64,000 nucleotides of DNA from Pseudorhodoplanes sp049324435 (GCA_049324435.1 JBMOOQ010000014.1:19214-83213); one strand, 5' to 3'; shown: positions 32,818 to 41,840, counted from the stretch's first letter. Notes: generated by a model from the letters alone, not told the origin. Program-made: numbers and translations.

Positions 32818-33600
32818 ATGACAGCCATCGATTTTTCGGCATTCGTCGATCAGCTTGCGGCGGTGTCCGGCGAGACCATTCTGCCGTTTTTCCGCACCTC
32901 GCTCGGCATCGACGACAAGGGACCGGCGGGGCGCTTCGATCCGGTGACTGCGGCCGACCGCGCCGCCGAACAGGCGATGCGCACGCTGATCCGCCGCACC
33001 TTTCCCGAGCATGGCGTGATCGGCGAGGAATTCGGTCCCGAACGCGCCGATGCCGAATATGTCTGGGTGCTCGACCCGATCGACGGCACCAAGTCCTTCA
33101 TCGCCGGCATGCCGGTCTGGGGCACCTTGATTGCGCTCACGAGGCTCGGCGAGCCGGTCTTCGGCCTGATGCACCAGCCATTCACCCGCGAGACCTTTTC
33201 CGGCGATGGGGTTGCCGCGGATTATCGCGGCCCGTCGGGCAAACGGAGCCTGCGGACGCGGCGCTGCGCAACGCTGTCGGATGCGGTGCTGTTCACGACC
33301 AGCCCGCTATTGATGAACGAAGCCGATCGGGCGACCTTTCAAAAGGTCGAAGCGGCGGTGAAGCTCTCGCGTTATGGCGGCGACTGCTATGCATATTGCA
33401 TGCTGGCAGCCGGCCATATCGACCTCGTGATCGAGACCGAGCTCAAGCCCTACGACATCATCCCGCTGATCCCGATCCTCACCGGCGCTGGCGCGGTCGT
33501 GACATCCTGGGATGGCGGACCCGCCGCACTGGGCGGCCGAGTGATCGCGGCGGGTGACGCTCGTATCCATGCTGCCGCGCTGGAGCTCCTGAAGGTCTAG
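32818..33600 (+). CDS. hisN: Histidinol-phosphatase (inositol monophosphatase family)
   Basis: 260 residues. The metal-binding motifs of the IMPase fold are complete: FDPVTAADRAAE (40-51), GEEFG (69-73), DPIDGTKSFIAG (86-97) and the C-terminal KPYDIIPLIPILTGAG. The rhizobial HisN group catalyses the dephosphorylation of L-histidinol phosphate in histidine synthesis. Related phosphatases could act on inositol phosphate, but the FIAGMPVWGTLIAL sequence fits the HisN subgroup. Ribosome-binding site GCGGGGA in front of ATG 32818. No other his gene is nearby, as usual for this dispersed pathway. Confidence 0.88.
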   Translation: MTAIDFSAFVDQLAAVSGETILPFFRTSLGIDDKGPAGRFDPVTAADRAAEQAMRTLIRRTFPEHGVIGEEFGPERADAEYVWVLDPIDGTKSFIAGMPVWGTLIALTRLGEPVFGLMHQPFTRETFSGDGVAADYRGPSGKRSLRTRRCATLSDAVLFTTSPLLMNEADRATFQKVEAAVKLSRYGGDCYAYCMLAAGHIDLVIETELKPYDIIPLIPILTGAGAVVTSWDGGPAALGGRVIAAGDARIHAAALELLKV

Positions 33601-33664
33601 CTGTCAGCGCTTGTAGGCCGTGCCCGACCGTGGCGTAATAGGCGCTCAAGCCGCGAGCGCTGCC

Positions 33665-34612
33665 ATGACCGCACCCGACGCGTTCTGGTCGACCGACGAT
33701 GCCGCCCCGGGCATGGGCCTGAGTTATTGGATCGAGGCGATCTGCGAAGCCTTTCTCGAAATGAAGGCCGACGGCGACCGCGAAAGGTTCGACGCCAGCC
33801 TGACCAAGTTCCAGTTCGGCCCCATTGATCTGAATTTCGTCGACACTGATCCGCAGGAGGTTTGGCGCACCCGCGCAGCCATTGCCCGCAGCCGCGAGAA
33901 TTTCTTCTATCTTCTGTACATGCATGACGGCCACATGGGCGTCACGCAGCGCGGCCGCGAGGCGATCATCGCACCAGGACATTGCCTGCTGGTCGATAGC
34001 CGGGAGCCTTACCGCTTCTCGCTGCCCGATCGTAACAGGTGTTTGTCGGTCCAGATACCGCAACACTGGCTGCGAACGTGGCTGCCTCATCCTGAAGATG
34101 CCACGGTCATTCTGCTTGCGGATCATTCGCGCTGGGGCGCGACGCTCGCGAGTGCGCTTGGCAATCTGCGGGCTGACGCGATGGCTGATATTGCGCTGCC
34201 GTTCGGGGTGGTCGCAGACCAGATCGGCGCCATGCTGGCGCTCGCGGCAGGGACGCAAGATGCGAATGTGACGCGGCACAATGCGTCGCTGCGCGGCCGT
34301 CTGATGCGCACGATTACGGAGCAAAGTACCGATCCCGGGCTCGATCCTGCTCACGTCGCAGCCGAGCACGGCATCTCAAAGCGCTATCTGCATCTCGTGA
34401 TGGCGCAGGGCGGCACGAGTTTCGGCGCGGCGCTGATCGAGGCGCGGCTGAACCGTGCGAAGGCGCTGCTTGAAGATCCACGCTTCGCCCGCACCTCGAT
34501 CAGCGACATCGCCTGGCGCAGCGGCTTTGCCAATGCGAGTCACTTTGCGCGGCGGTTTCGCCAGCGCTTTGGCACCGCACCTGCCGCCTTCCGCAAGGCA
34601 CTGCGCTCCTAG
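33665..34612 (+). CDS. AraC-family transcriptional regulator
   Basis: 315 residues. The N-terminal ~185 residues form an AraC-binding-like (cupin-type, FeaR/OruR) domain with PGHCLLVDSREPYRFSL. The C-terminal ~100 residues are the double-HTH AraC domain: LDPAHVAAEHGISKRYLHLVMAQGG and the second helix pair ISDIAWRSGFANASHFARRFRQRFGTAPAAFRK. Effector unknown. It is transcribed in the direction of the esterase gene that follows by 87 bases and may regulate it, but there is no direct sequence evidence. Confidence 0.9.
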   Translation: MTAPDAFWSTDDAAPGMGLSYWIEAICEAFLEMKADGDRERFDASLTKFQFGPIDLNFVDTDPQEVWRTRAAIARSRENFFYLLYMHDGHMGVTQRGREAIIAPGHCLLVDSREPYRFSLPDRNRCLSVQIPQHWLRTWLPHPEDATVILLADHSRWGATLASALGNLRADAMADIALPFGVVADQIGAMLALAAGTQDANVTRHNASLRGRLMRTITEQSTDPGLDPAHVAAEHGISKRYLHLVMAQGGTSFGAALIEARLNRAKALLEDPRFARTSISDIAWRSGFANASHFARRFRQRFGTAPAAFRKALRS

Positions 34613-34699
34613 GCGCGAAAAGCTGCGTCACCGGGCGCGCAATTTTCCGGCGGCCATGCATCGTTTTTACAGAACCAACACGAGAGGGGGAAACAAACC

Positions 34700-35422
34700 A
34701 TGGGTTACACCTTCGTCCTCGTCCACGGCTCCTGGCACGACAACCGCGCCTGGCAGCCTGTCATCGAGCGCCTCGAACAGAACGGCCACAAGGTCTATGC
34801 GCCGACCATCGCGGGTCATGCGCCGAACGATCGCAAGGATGTCACGCATGCCGATTGCGTCCGCTCGGTGGTCGATTTCATCAAGGCCTCGGACGTCCGC
34901 GACTTCGTTCTGGTCGGCCATTCGTTCGGCGGCACCGTGATCCAGCCGGTCGCGGAGCAAGTGGCAGACCGTGTGCGCCGGCTGGTATTCTGGAATGCCT
35001 TCGTCCTGCTCGACGGCCAGAGCCTTGAGGACAACATCCCGCCGCACTACAAGCAATTGTTCGACGCCATTGCCCAGCCCGACGGCGGCGTGATGCTGCC
35101 CTATCCGATCTGGCGGGATGCCTTCATCAACGACGCCGACGAAGCGCTGGCGCGGAAGGCCTATGGGATGCTGTCGCCGACGCCGAAGCGTAGCCACACC
35201 GACAAGGTGCCGCTGAAGACCTTCTATTCGCTGCAAATCCCGAAAAGCTACCTGAACTGCACCGAGGATACTGCGCTGCCGCCCGGCGAATGGGGCTGGC
35301 ATCCGCGGATGTCCTCACGTCTCGGCCTCTACCGGCTGGTTCAGATGCCGGGCAGCCACGAGGTCATCTTCACCAATCCGCAATTGCTCGCGGACAAGTT
35401 TGTCGAAGCAGGCCGGGATTGA
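34700..35422 (+). CDS. Alpha/beta-fold hydrolase (esterase/SABP2-like)
   Basis: 240 residues, cytosolic. The FVLVHGSWHDNRAWQPVI start with the oxyanion HG, nucleophile elbow GHSFGG (S75) and C-terminal MPGSHEVIFTNPQLLADKF with the catalytic histidine are all present. This is the group of plant salicylic-acid-binding/hydroxynitrile lyase-like esterases, which also includes bacterial members of unknown substrate. A strong GAGAGGGGG ribosome-binding site precedes the ATG. It lies 14 bases ahead of the cyclase gene. Confidence 0.87.
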   Translation: MGYTFVLVHGSWHDNRAWQPVIERLEQNGHKVYAPTIAGHAPNDRKDVTHADCVRSVVDFIKASDVRDFVLVGHSFGGTVIQPVAEQVADRVRRLVFWNAFVLLDGQSLEDNIPPHYKQLFDAIAQPDGGVMLPYPIWRDAFINDADEALARKAYGMLSPTPKRSHTDKVPLKTFYSLQIPKSYLNCTEDTALPPGEWGWHPRMSSRLGLYRLVQMPGSHEVIFTNPQLLADKFVEAGRD

Positions 35423-35435
35423 CTCTGAGAGGGGC

Positions 35436-36701
35436 ATGCGGCCCAAACTGGGGCGCATGACAATAGCGGACTCCGACATTCTCACCCTGACTGCCAGTTT
35501 GACCGAAGCCGGTCTGAACGGCACGTCGGAGGACACGCTGGTCAGCGGATTCTGCGAGCGCGCGAACGCGATCGGCATTCCGGTCGACCGCGCGCTCGTG
35601 ATCATCGACACCCTGCATCCCGTCTATGAAGGCCGGCTGTTCCGCTGGGGGCAGGATCCGTCGCAGCCAGGCCTCGTCGAATACGGCCGAACCGTCGTCC
35701 CCGACGGCGTGACCCTTGGCGAAGAAGAAGAGAGGGCGGCGGCAAGCTGGCGCGCCAGCCCGTTCTTTCACATGCTCACGACCGGAGAGAGCGTTCTGCG
35801 GCTGACCGCGGAACATGCCTCCGTCTTTCCCGTCATGCAGGATTATCTGATGGGCGGCATCAAAGGCGGCGCGGCTATCGTCAACCGCTTCGGTCCGGGC
35901 GGCGTCATCGGCGAGATGGACGCAGTCTATTCCTCCTGGATGACGAAACAGGCCGGCGGCTTTACCGGCGATCAACTCGATGCGCTGGTGCGTCTTGTCC
36001 CGACGCTTGCGCTCGCCGTGAAGACGACCGCGCTGACCCGCATGACCGCGACGCTGATGGAAACCTATCTCGGCCGCGACGCCGCGCATCGGGTGCTGTC
36101 GGGCCGCATCATGCGCGGTGTCGCCGACCGGATCGAAGCCGCGATCTGGTTCAGCGATCTGCGCGGCTTTACCCGCGTCACTGATTCCGCGCCCGAGCAG
36201 GTTATCCCGCTCCTGAACGACTACGCCGACGTGGCCGTCTCCGCGATCCATGCCCATGGCGGCGACGTGCTGAAGCTGATCGGCGACGGCATTCTCGCGA
36301 TCTTCGCAGCCGAGGACCGCGCGCATGCCTGCGGTGCGGCGCTCAGCGCCGCGGCCGTTGCCCGCCGCGAGGTGGCGGCGCTCAATGCGCGGCGCGCCCA
36401 TGACCTGCTGCCCGTTACCGACATGTATCTGGGGCTGCATGTCGGCGAGGTCTATTACGGCAATATCGGATCGCTCGACCGGCTCGACTTCACCGTGGTC
36501 GGACCGGCCGTCAATGAAGCCAGTCGCATTGCCACCATGTGCCGTTCGGTCGAGCAGCCGGTGCTGGTGTCGCAGGCTTTCGCCGCAGTCGATGGCATGC
36601 GCGGCCGGCTCGTGTCGGTCGGGCGCTACGCGCTCCGCGGCGTCGAACAGCCGCAGGAATTGTTCACGCTGGAACCAGTCAGCGTGTCACAGCTTTTATG
36701 A
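35436..36701 (+). CDS. Class III adenylate/guanylate cyclase
   Basis: About 421 residues. The N-terminal half (~1-220) is a sensor-like domain resembling those of rhizobial cyclases (FFHMLTTGESVLRL, AIVNRFGPGGVIGEMD). The C-terminal half is the catalytic domain: metal motif WFSDLRGFTRVTD, second metal site KLIGDGILAIF, the LDFTVVGPAVNEASRI segment with Asn/Arg transition-state residues and aspartate-type adenine recognition. All catalytic residues appear present. Starts at ATG 35436 (with GAGAGGGG upstream) or 35457 are both possible. Placed 14 bases after the esterase, so probably co-transcribed. Confidence 0.88.
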   Translation: MRPKLGRMTIADSDILTLTASLTEAGLNGTSEDTLVSGFCERANAIGIPVDRALVIIDTLHPVYEGRLFRWGQDPSQPGLVEYGRTVVPDGVTLGEEEERAAASWRASPFFHMLTTGESVLRLTAEHASVFPVMQDYLMGGIKGGAAIVNRFGPGGVIGEMDAVYSSWMTKQAGGFTGDQLDALVRLVPTLALAVKTTALTRMTATLMETYLGRDAAHRVLSGRIMRGVADRIEAAIWFSDLRGFTRVTDSAPEQVIPLLNDYADVAVSAIHAHGGDVLKLIGDGILAIFAAEDRAHACGAALSAAAVARREVAALNARRAHDLLPVTDMYLGLHVGEVYYGNIGSLDRLDFTVVGPAVNEASRIATMCRSVEQPVLVSQAFAAVDGMRGRLVSVGRYALRGVEQPQELFTLEPVSVSQLL

Positions 36702-36755
36702 TGCTCCGTCCGTCACGCCTGCCGCAGACGCCGGACGATCGGGAGTGACCGCGCA

Positions 36756-37835
36756 ATGGCCGCCACATCAAATCGTATTCCCTGGTGGGCATGGACATGG
36801 CCTCTGCTCGCATGGGTGGTGCTGGCCGGCACGGCGCTCGGTGCGTCTGGAGCGATCACCACCGCACTCGCGGCGGCCATTCTGATCGCCACCGTGTTCG
36901 CCGCGGTCTATCATGCCGAAGTCATCGCCCATCGAACGGGAGAGCCGTTCGGGACGCTGGTCCTTGCGCTGGCTGTCACAATTATCGAAGCCGCACTCAT
37001 CGTTTCGGTGATGCTCACGGCACCGGCTCAAAGTGCGGGCCTCGCGCGCGATACCGTGTTTGCCGCAGTGATGATCGTTTGCAACGGCATTGTCGGCCTG
37101 TGCCTTCTCCTCGGCGGCGCCCGCCATCATGAACAAGGCTTCCAGGTCTCCGGCGCCAGCGCGGCGCTCGCTGTACTGGCGGCGCTGACCACACTCACTC
37201 TTATCGTTCCGAATGTCGTGGTCGCCACGCCGGGCCCTTACTTCTCAACCTCGCAGATGATATTTGCGGCCATCGTGTCGCTCGTTCTCTATGTCGGCTT
37301 CATCTTCGTTCAGACGATCCGGCATCGCGACTACTTCCTGCCCGCCGACGCTGGCGAGGAACATGCTCCGCCGCCGCCAAATGCCGTCGCGCTGACGAGC
37401 CTCGCGCTGCTGATCGCGTCGCTCGTCGCCATTGTGGTGCTGGCGAAATTTCTTACGCCTGCGATCGAAAGCGGGCTTGAGCGCGCCAGCATGCCCAAGG
37501 CGGTGGTCGGCATCGTCATCGCCGCGCTGGTCCTCATGCCGGAGGGGCTTTCGGCCGTGCGCGCTGCGCGGGCGAACCGGCTGCAGACCAGCCTCAACCT
37601 CGCGCTGGGCTCGGCGCTCGCAACCATCGGTCTGACGATCCCGGCAGTGACCGTTGTATCGCTCACGATCGGACAGCCCCTCGAACTCGGCCTCGGCGCC
37701 AAGGACCAGGTGCTCCTGTCGCTGACGCTTCTGCTCAGCGTGATCACACTCGGCACCGGCCGCACCACCGTGCTGCAGGGTATCGTCCACGTCGTGGTTT
37801 TCGCGGCGTTCCTGTTCTTCGCGATCGTGCCGTAA
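36756..37835 (+). CDS. chaA: Ca2+/H+ (cation/proton) antiporter, ChaA type
   Basis: 359 residues with about eleven membrane helices. The first CaCA alpha repeat has HRTGEPFGTLVLALAVTIIEAALIVSVML, with the conserved glutamate; the second has VLMPEGLSAVRAARANRLQTSLNLALGSALATIGLTIP with the matching acid. E. coli ChaA extrudes Ca2+, Na+ and K+ in exchange for protons. The loop between the halves (DAGEEHAPPPPN) carries acidic residues and prolines. The gene ends 11 bases before the end of the convergent hydrolase gene. Confidence 0.92.
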   Translation: MAATSNRIPWWAWTWPLLAWVVLAGTALGASGAITTALAAAILIATVFAAVYHAEVIAHRTGEPFGTLVLALAVTIIEAALIVSVMLTAPAQSAGLARDTVFAAVMIVCNGIVGLCLLLGGARHHEQGFQVSGASAALAVLAALTTLTLIVPNVVVATPGPYFSTSQMIFAAIVSLVLYVGFIFVQTIRHRDYFLPADAGEEHAPPPPNAVALTSLALLIASLVAIVVLAKFLTPAIESGLERASMPKAVVGIVIAALVLMPEGLSAVRAARANRLQTSLNLALGSALATIGLTIPAVTVVSLTIGQPLELGLGAKDQVLLSLTLLLSVITLGTGRTTVLQGIVHVVVFAAFLFFAIVP

Positions 37836-37846
37836 CCGCGGGCGTC

Positions 37847-38791
37847 TCAATAGAGCGGCGTGCCCGGAACGAAGGCGTCGAATGCCGCCCAGAATTGCGC
37901 GCGAACGCGATCGGTCTCCATCATCATCTCGTGGCGCGAGCCTGCAATGATGAGATGCGAACCGGCGCGAAGCCGCCCGGCAAATTCTTCGATCGCGGCC
38001 GTCGACACCGTCACGTCGCGGCCCGCCGCGATCATCATGATCGCCTGCCGGATCTTCCCCGGATAATTGACGTTCTCGAATTCGCGCATCATCGAGAAAG
38101 CCGCGGACGCCCAGGCATTGGTCGGCGAACCGAGCCCGAGCGACGGCTCTGCTTCGAGGATCGCCGCGGTGCGCGCATGGCGGACCGGATCGGAGGTCAG
38201 GACATTGCCGATGAAAGGTTGCGACGCCACGACCGCCGGGCTGCCACCCGGCACATAGGCCGTCCCCAGGCCGATCGCGTTCAGGAAATTCACGGCCGGC
38301 CTTGCATATGGCGTGAGGAGTTGCGGTCCAAGCCTGATCAGAGGCGCGCACAGCACCATGCGATCAAACCAGCGATAGCCGCGATAGGCGATACGGGTGA
38401 GTACCGACGCGCCCATCGAATGGCCGATCGCGAAATAGGGCGGCGGGCAATCCGGCAGCACAATCTCGCGCATGAAGGTTTCGAGATCGGCCTCGTATTC
38501 CCGGAAGCTCTCGACATAGCCCTTCTTAGGGTCGCGCAGGGCGCGCTGTGACATGCCCTGCCCACGCCAGTCGATGGTGGCGACCGCAAAGCCGCGCGAC
38601 CGCAATTCGCGGACCATCTCGAAATATTTCTCGATGAACTCGGCGCGGCCCTGGAAGATGCAGACCGTTCCCTTGCGGCCGGGCGGCGGCGCCCATCGCG
38701 CAAACCGCAATGCGATGCCATCCGGCGTCTTCAGCGTGCCGGTGACGGCATTCTCGGGCACCGGATTGGCCGGGATGGAAATCAGTTTCAT
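37847..38791 (-). CDS. Lysophospholipase-like alpha/beta-hydrolase
   Basis: 314 residues. The CIFQGRAEFIEKYFEMVRELRSRGFAVATIDWRGQG stretch and the elbow GHSMGASV (S125) place it with PldB/monoacylglycerol lipase relatives; C-terminal AGSRHEMMMETDRVRAQ supplies the histidine (H near 287). No signal peptide, so cytosolic. Start MKLISIP at 38791; eight residues further upstream are possible. It is convergent with chaA and opens toward the intergenic region carrying the ROSE element. Confidence 0.87.
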   Translation of the reverse strand: MKLISIPANPVPENAVTGTLKTPDGIALRFARWAPPPGRKGTVCIFQGRAEFIEKYFEMVRELRSRGFAVATIDWRGQGMSQRALRDPKKGYVESFREYEADLETFMREIVLPDCPPPYFAIGHSMGASVLTRIAYRGYRWFDRMVLCAPLIRLGPQLLTPYARPAVNFLNAIGLGTAYVPGGSPAVVASQPFIGNVLTSDPVRHARTAAILEAEPSLGLGSPTNAWASAAFSMMREFENVNYPGKIRQAIMMIAAGRDVTVSTAAIEEFAGRLRAGSHLIIAGSRHEMMMETDRVRAQFWAAFDAFVPGTPLY

Positions 38792-38942
38792 CGGAGACTG
38801 CGCATGTCCGCGCAACGCGGCGGGTCCGGCGTTATAGCAGGGGCCGGGCCAGTCTCAATAAGCCGCGGAACAAAAGCCGGGGGTCCGGCAGCCTTCGCAA
38901 GTCCTTGAACCTGTTCGGCATACGGGGTCTCCCGCCACCCCC

Positions 38943-38970
38943 TTGACGGGAAATCGCCGCTCCCTAGATC
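38943..38970 (+). promoter_or_regulatory. Sigma70-like promoter of hsp20
   Basis: TTGACG (38943-38948), 16 bases, TAGATC (38965-38970), about 95 bases ahead of the hsp20 ATG. ROSE-controlled genes in Bradyrhizobium are known to be transcribed from housekeeping-type promoters, which fits. Confidence 0.5.
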
Positions 38971-38975
38971 AAAAG

Positions 38976-39065
38976 AGCGCCGGCCATTGGCGGCGCACCG
39001 ATTGAAAGGTCCGGCCCAACCGGGAGGACCGCAAATGCGAATGTCGCTTCAAAGGAGGACATACG
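38976..39065 (+). promoter_or_regulatory. ROSE-type RNA thermometer
   Basis: The leader folds by eye into three hairpins: GCGCCG/CGGCGC (38977-38994), GGTCC..CCC/GGG..GGACC (39008-39030), and a 3' hairpin ATGTCGCTTCAAAGGAGGACAT (39041-39062; 22 bases by position) in which ATGTC pairs with GACAT and the TCGCT sequence faces the AGGA of the ribosome-binding site. That UYGCU-opposite-AGGA arrangement with a G-G pair is the defining feature of ROSE elements, which block translation of small heat-shock genes until they melt on heating. Position directly before hsp20 agrees. Confidence 0.85.
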
Positions 39066-39542
39066 ATGCGCCACTTCGATCTTACTCCCTTCTACCGTTC
39101 CACCGTCGGCTTCGACCGCTTGTTCAATCTGCTCGATCAGGCGAATGCGGAAGCTGCACCTGGCTATCCGCCCTACAATATCGAGCGCACCGGTGAGAAT
39201 GCCTACCGCGTCAGCGTTGCGGTCGCGGGCTTTGCCGAGAATGAGCTCAACATCGAGCTGAAGGACAACACTCTCACGGTCAGAGGTGAGAAGCAGGACA
39301 AGCAGGAGCAGAAGTCCGGCGAAATCCTCTATCAGGGCATTGCTGCGCGCGCGTTCGAGCGCGTCTTCCAGCTTGCCGACTTCGTCCAGGTGAAGGGCGC
39401 GACCCTCGAAAACGGTCTCCTGCACGTCGATCTTGTTCGAGAGATCCCGGAGGCCAAGAAGCCGCGCCGGATCCCGATCAACAGCAAATCTTCGAACGAG
39501 AAGACGATCGAAGGTCACGTGGAAACCAAGGCTGCCGCGTAA
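39066..39542 (+). CDS. hspA: Small heat shock protein, Hsp20/IbpA class A
   Basis: 158 residues. It starts MRHFDLTPFYRSTVGFDRLFNLL, the amino end usual for rhizobial class A small heat shock proteins. The alpha-crystallin domain spans ~35-125 (YPPYNIERTGENAYRVSVAVAGF, then ELKDNTLTVRGEK). The conserved loop LENGLLHVDLVREIPE ends the domain, and RRIPI near residue 140 is the IxI-type C-terminal motif. It holds unfolding proteins during heat stress. Translation is controlled by the ROSE element; a GC-rich terminator follows the stop. Confidence 0.95.
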   Translation: MRHFDLTPFYRSTVGFDRLFNLLDQANAEAAPGYPPYNIERTGENAYRVSVAVAGFAENELNIELKDNTLTVRGEKQDKQEQKSGEILYQGIAARAFERVFQLADFVQVKGATLENGLLHVDLVREIPEAKKPRRIPINSKSSNEKTIEGHVETKAAA

Positions 39543-39575
39543 CGGCGCAGCCGTCCGACGAACGTTCGGAACGGG

Positions 39576-39605
39576 GCGCCCCGGTCAACCGGGGCGCTTG
39601 CTTTG
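39576..39605 (+). terminator. Terminator after hsp20
   Basis: GCGCCCCGGT-CA-ACCGGGGCGC (39576-39597) followed by TTGCTTTG, 33 bases after the stop codon. Strong stem with a weak T-tract. Confidence 0.65.
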
Positions 39606-39665
39606 AGACGGCACAATCGCGTCCGGACGGTTCAGCGCGCAGATTGCCGTACGGCCTGGCAAGAT

Positions 39666-40598
39666 TTAGAAGCGGATAGCCTCGCCCGGTTTGTCTTCGG
39701 GCTTTGGCGCCGTCTTCGGCTTGCTCAGATCGATGACGCGAATCTCCTTCTTGGCGCCATCGGGCTTCGCCTGCGCGTCGGGCTTTGTCTGTCCGGGCTT
39801 TACCGCTTGCGGCGGAGCCGAGGCCTGCTTGGTGTTAGGATTGGAGACGTCGGGCGTGCCACTTTCCAGCTTTCTGGTCTCGGGCTTACCGGTGTCAGAT
39901 TTACGCGCCCCGGCGTTGATCTCGGCTTTTGCTTCAACCTGAACGGACTTCGGCGTGGCCGCGGGCTCCGGGTGTCCCGGCTGGGCAGCCGCTGCGGGCT
40001 GAGCGGCGGGAGCTACGGACTTGTTGCCTGGATCGTTGGCGTGGGCGAGCGCAGGCCGCGGACGCGGCACCGGCGTCGTATCCTTTGGTGCGGCTTCCTT
40101 GCGCTTCGCCGGAGCGCTTCGCGTGACACTGCCCGTGACCGCAGGATCGCGCCGCGGCGGTGCCGTACGAGCGACCGGTCGTTGCGGCAAAGCGCCTTGC
40201 TCGTAATCGTTGTCAAAGAACTCACCATCCTCCGGCGGGCCCCCGGGAATTGCGGCCGGCGGTGTCATGCGTTCGTCCATGCGATCATAGGGCGCCGGGT
40301 GGCCGCCATAGCCGGGCGGCGGCGGACCGAAGCCCCCGCGCCCCAGCGGCCGCACCGCGAGCACCTGCCCGTCGCGCGCATCGAGCACTACATTGACGTC
40401 GCGGCCATGGCGGTCGATCGCGGCGACCACATAGCGGCCGCGCATCCAGGCCGGGCGTCCAACCGGACGCATGCCCATCGATGCAACGATCGTGTTGACC
40501 TCATAGGCTGGCAGCAGATCGGCCGCCACCGGCTGCGCCTGTGCCGGCATATTGACCAACGCCACCGCGACAGCCGCCACAACGAAAGATTGCTTCAC
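39666..40598 (-). CDS. Exported Pro/Ala-rich protein with PepSY-like N-terminal domain
   Basis: 310 residues. Signal peptide (~1-22, MPAQAQP) then a compact 60-residue domain (LLPAYEVNTIVASMG, GRYVVAAIDRHGRDVNVVLDARDGQVLAV) of PepSY-like type. After it come ~220 residues of low complexity rich in Pro, Ala, Lys and acidic residues, with no predicted fold, ending KPEDKPGEAIRF. Likely anchored or active in the periplasm; function unknown. The start is GTG at 40598. Its ribosome-binding site GGAGG sits in the 3' arm of a small hairpin (CCTCC-GAA-GGAGG), which may limit translation. Confidence 0.75.
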   Translation of the reverse strand: MKQSFVVAAVAVALVNMPAQAQPVAADLLPAYEVNTIVASMGMRPVGRPAWMRGRYVVAAIDRHGRDVNVVLDARDGQVLAVRPLGRGGFGPPPPGYGGHPAPYDRMDERMTPPAAIPGGPPEDGEFFDNDYEQGALPQRPVARTAPPRRDPAVTGSVTRSAPAKRKEAAPKDTTPVPRPRPALAHANDPGNKSVAPAAQPAAAAQPGHPEPAATPKSVQVEAKAEINAGARKSDTGKPETRKLESGTPDVSNPNTKQASAPPQAVKPGQTKPDAQAKPDGAKKEIRVIDLSKPKTAPKPEDKPGEAIRF

Positions 40599-40604
40599 GT
40601 CGCC

Positions 40605-40617
40605 CCTCCTTCGGAGG
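40605..40617 (-). promoter_or_regulatory. Hairpin sequestering the ribosome-binding site
   Basis: On the minus strand CCTCC-GAA-GGAGG, a perfect 5-bp stem whose right arm is the ribosome-binding site of the gene ending at 39666. The core is six bases from the GTG, so folding would directly compete with ribosome binding. Confidence 0.4.
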
Positions 40618-40784
40618 CAGAACCGATCCCCGCCGGCAAAATTGATGGGCGATTGGGGCGCCGCTACGGCGGAATTTCAACGGCTTTGATCGGTCAACGC
40701 TCATTTTGCGAGCGGCCGCACGGCAGCAATCGGCGCCATGAATAGGCCGCGCACAAAAACCCGGGAAAGCACGGCGTCCCTCGG

Positions 40785-41840
40785 CTATCCCGCGTGCACA
40801 AGCGTGACGAACCGATCGACCTCATCTTCACCGGTGGCGAACGACGTCACAAGCCGCACCAGCATCTGGTCGGGCCCGATCGCCACATCGTCGCCCGCCA
40901 GCGTATTGGGCCGCACATAATAGGCAGCGCCTGCGGCTTTGAGCCTGGCGCCGAGCTCACGCGGCAACAATGCGAATACGATATTGGCTTCGACCGCCCA
41001 GACGATCGGCACGCCGCATGCGCGCAGACCATCGGCAAGACGATCCGCCATCGCATTGGCGTGGCGGGCGAGCGTCAGCCAATAGCCGTCATTCAGATAG
41101 CCTTTGAATTGCGCGGCCAGAAACCGGTGCTTCGACAGCAAATGTCCCGCACGTTTGCGCCGTTCGGCCAGGAAATCGGCGCGCTCACGATCAAAGAATA
41201 CCACCGCCTCGGCCCCCATCGCACCGCCCTTGGTCGCGCCGAAAGACAGCACATCGACGCCGGCCTTCCACGTGGCCTCGGCGGCCGACACATTCATGCG
41301 CGCGATCGCGTTGCCGAAACGCGCACCGTCCATATGCACCGACAATCCATGCGCATGCGCGATCTCGGCGAGCGCAGCGATCTCATCGACCCGATAGATC
41401 GTGCCCGCCTCGGTCGCCTGGGTGATGGAGAGCGCCGCCGCATTGACCTGATGCGGTACATGGCCGGAATAGCGCGCGATCGCCCGCTCGACCGTTTCCG
41501 GCGAAAGCTTGCAGCCCGCACCCGGAAGCCCGATCAGCTTGATCCCGCCGCCGTAGAATTCCGGCGCGCCGCACTCGTCGGTCATGATGTGGGCCTGGGC
41601 ATGGCACAGAACCCCGCCCCAGGGCGGTGTCACATGCGCGAGCGACAACGCGTTGGCCGCGGTCCCCGTCGGAACCAGGAACACGGCCGCGTCGCATTCG
41701 AAAATCTCGCCGATCTGCTTTTCGACCGCTCGGGTCAGCGCGTCGTTGCCGTAGCCAAGAGCGAAACCCTCATTGGCGCGCGCGAGCGCTTTCATGATTT
41801 CGGGGGCCACCCCCGCGGTATTGTCGCTTGCAAAATTCAC
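40785..41840 (-). CDS. ltaE: Low-specificity L-threonine aldolase
   Basis: 351 residues from GTG 41840; TTG 41846 is an alternative two codons upstream. Fold-type I PLP enzyme: NFASDNTAGVAPEIMKAL, the conserved HILTDECGAPEF-like segment (HIMTDECGAPEF), the aspartate/His pair HGLSVHMDGARFGNA and the PLP lysine in LSFGATKGGAMGAEAVVF. It splits threonine into glycine and acetaldehyde, supplying glycine or working in reverse. Normal length. It is transcribed away from gltB. Confidence 0.92.
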   Translation of the reverse strand: MNFASDNTAGVAPEIMKALARANEGFALGYGNDALTRAVEKQIGEIFECDAAVFLVPTGTAANALSLAHVTPPWGGVLCHAQAHIMTDECGAPEFYGGGIKLIGLPGAGCKLSPETVERAIARYSGHVPHQVNAAALSITQATEAGTIYRVDEIAALAEIAHAHGLSVHMDGARFGNAIARMNVSAAEATWKAGVDVLSFGATKGGAMGAEAVVFFDRERADFLAERRKRAGHLLSKHRFLAAQFKGYLNDGYWLTLARHANAMADRLADGLRACGVPIVWAVEANIVFALLPRELGARLKAAGAAYYVRPNTLAGDDVAIGPDQMLVRLVTSFATGEDEVDRFVTLVHAG

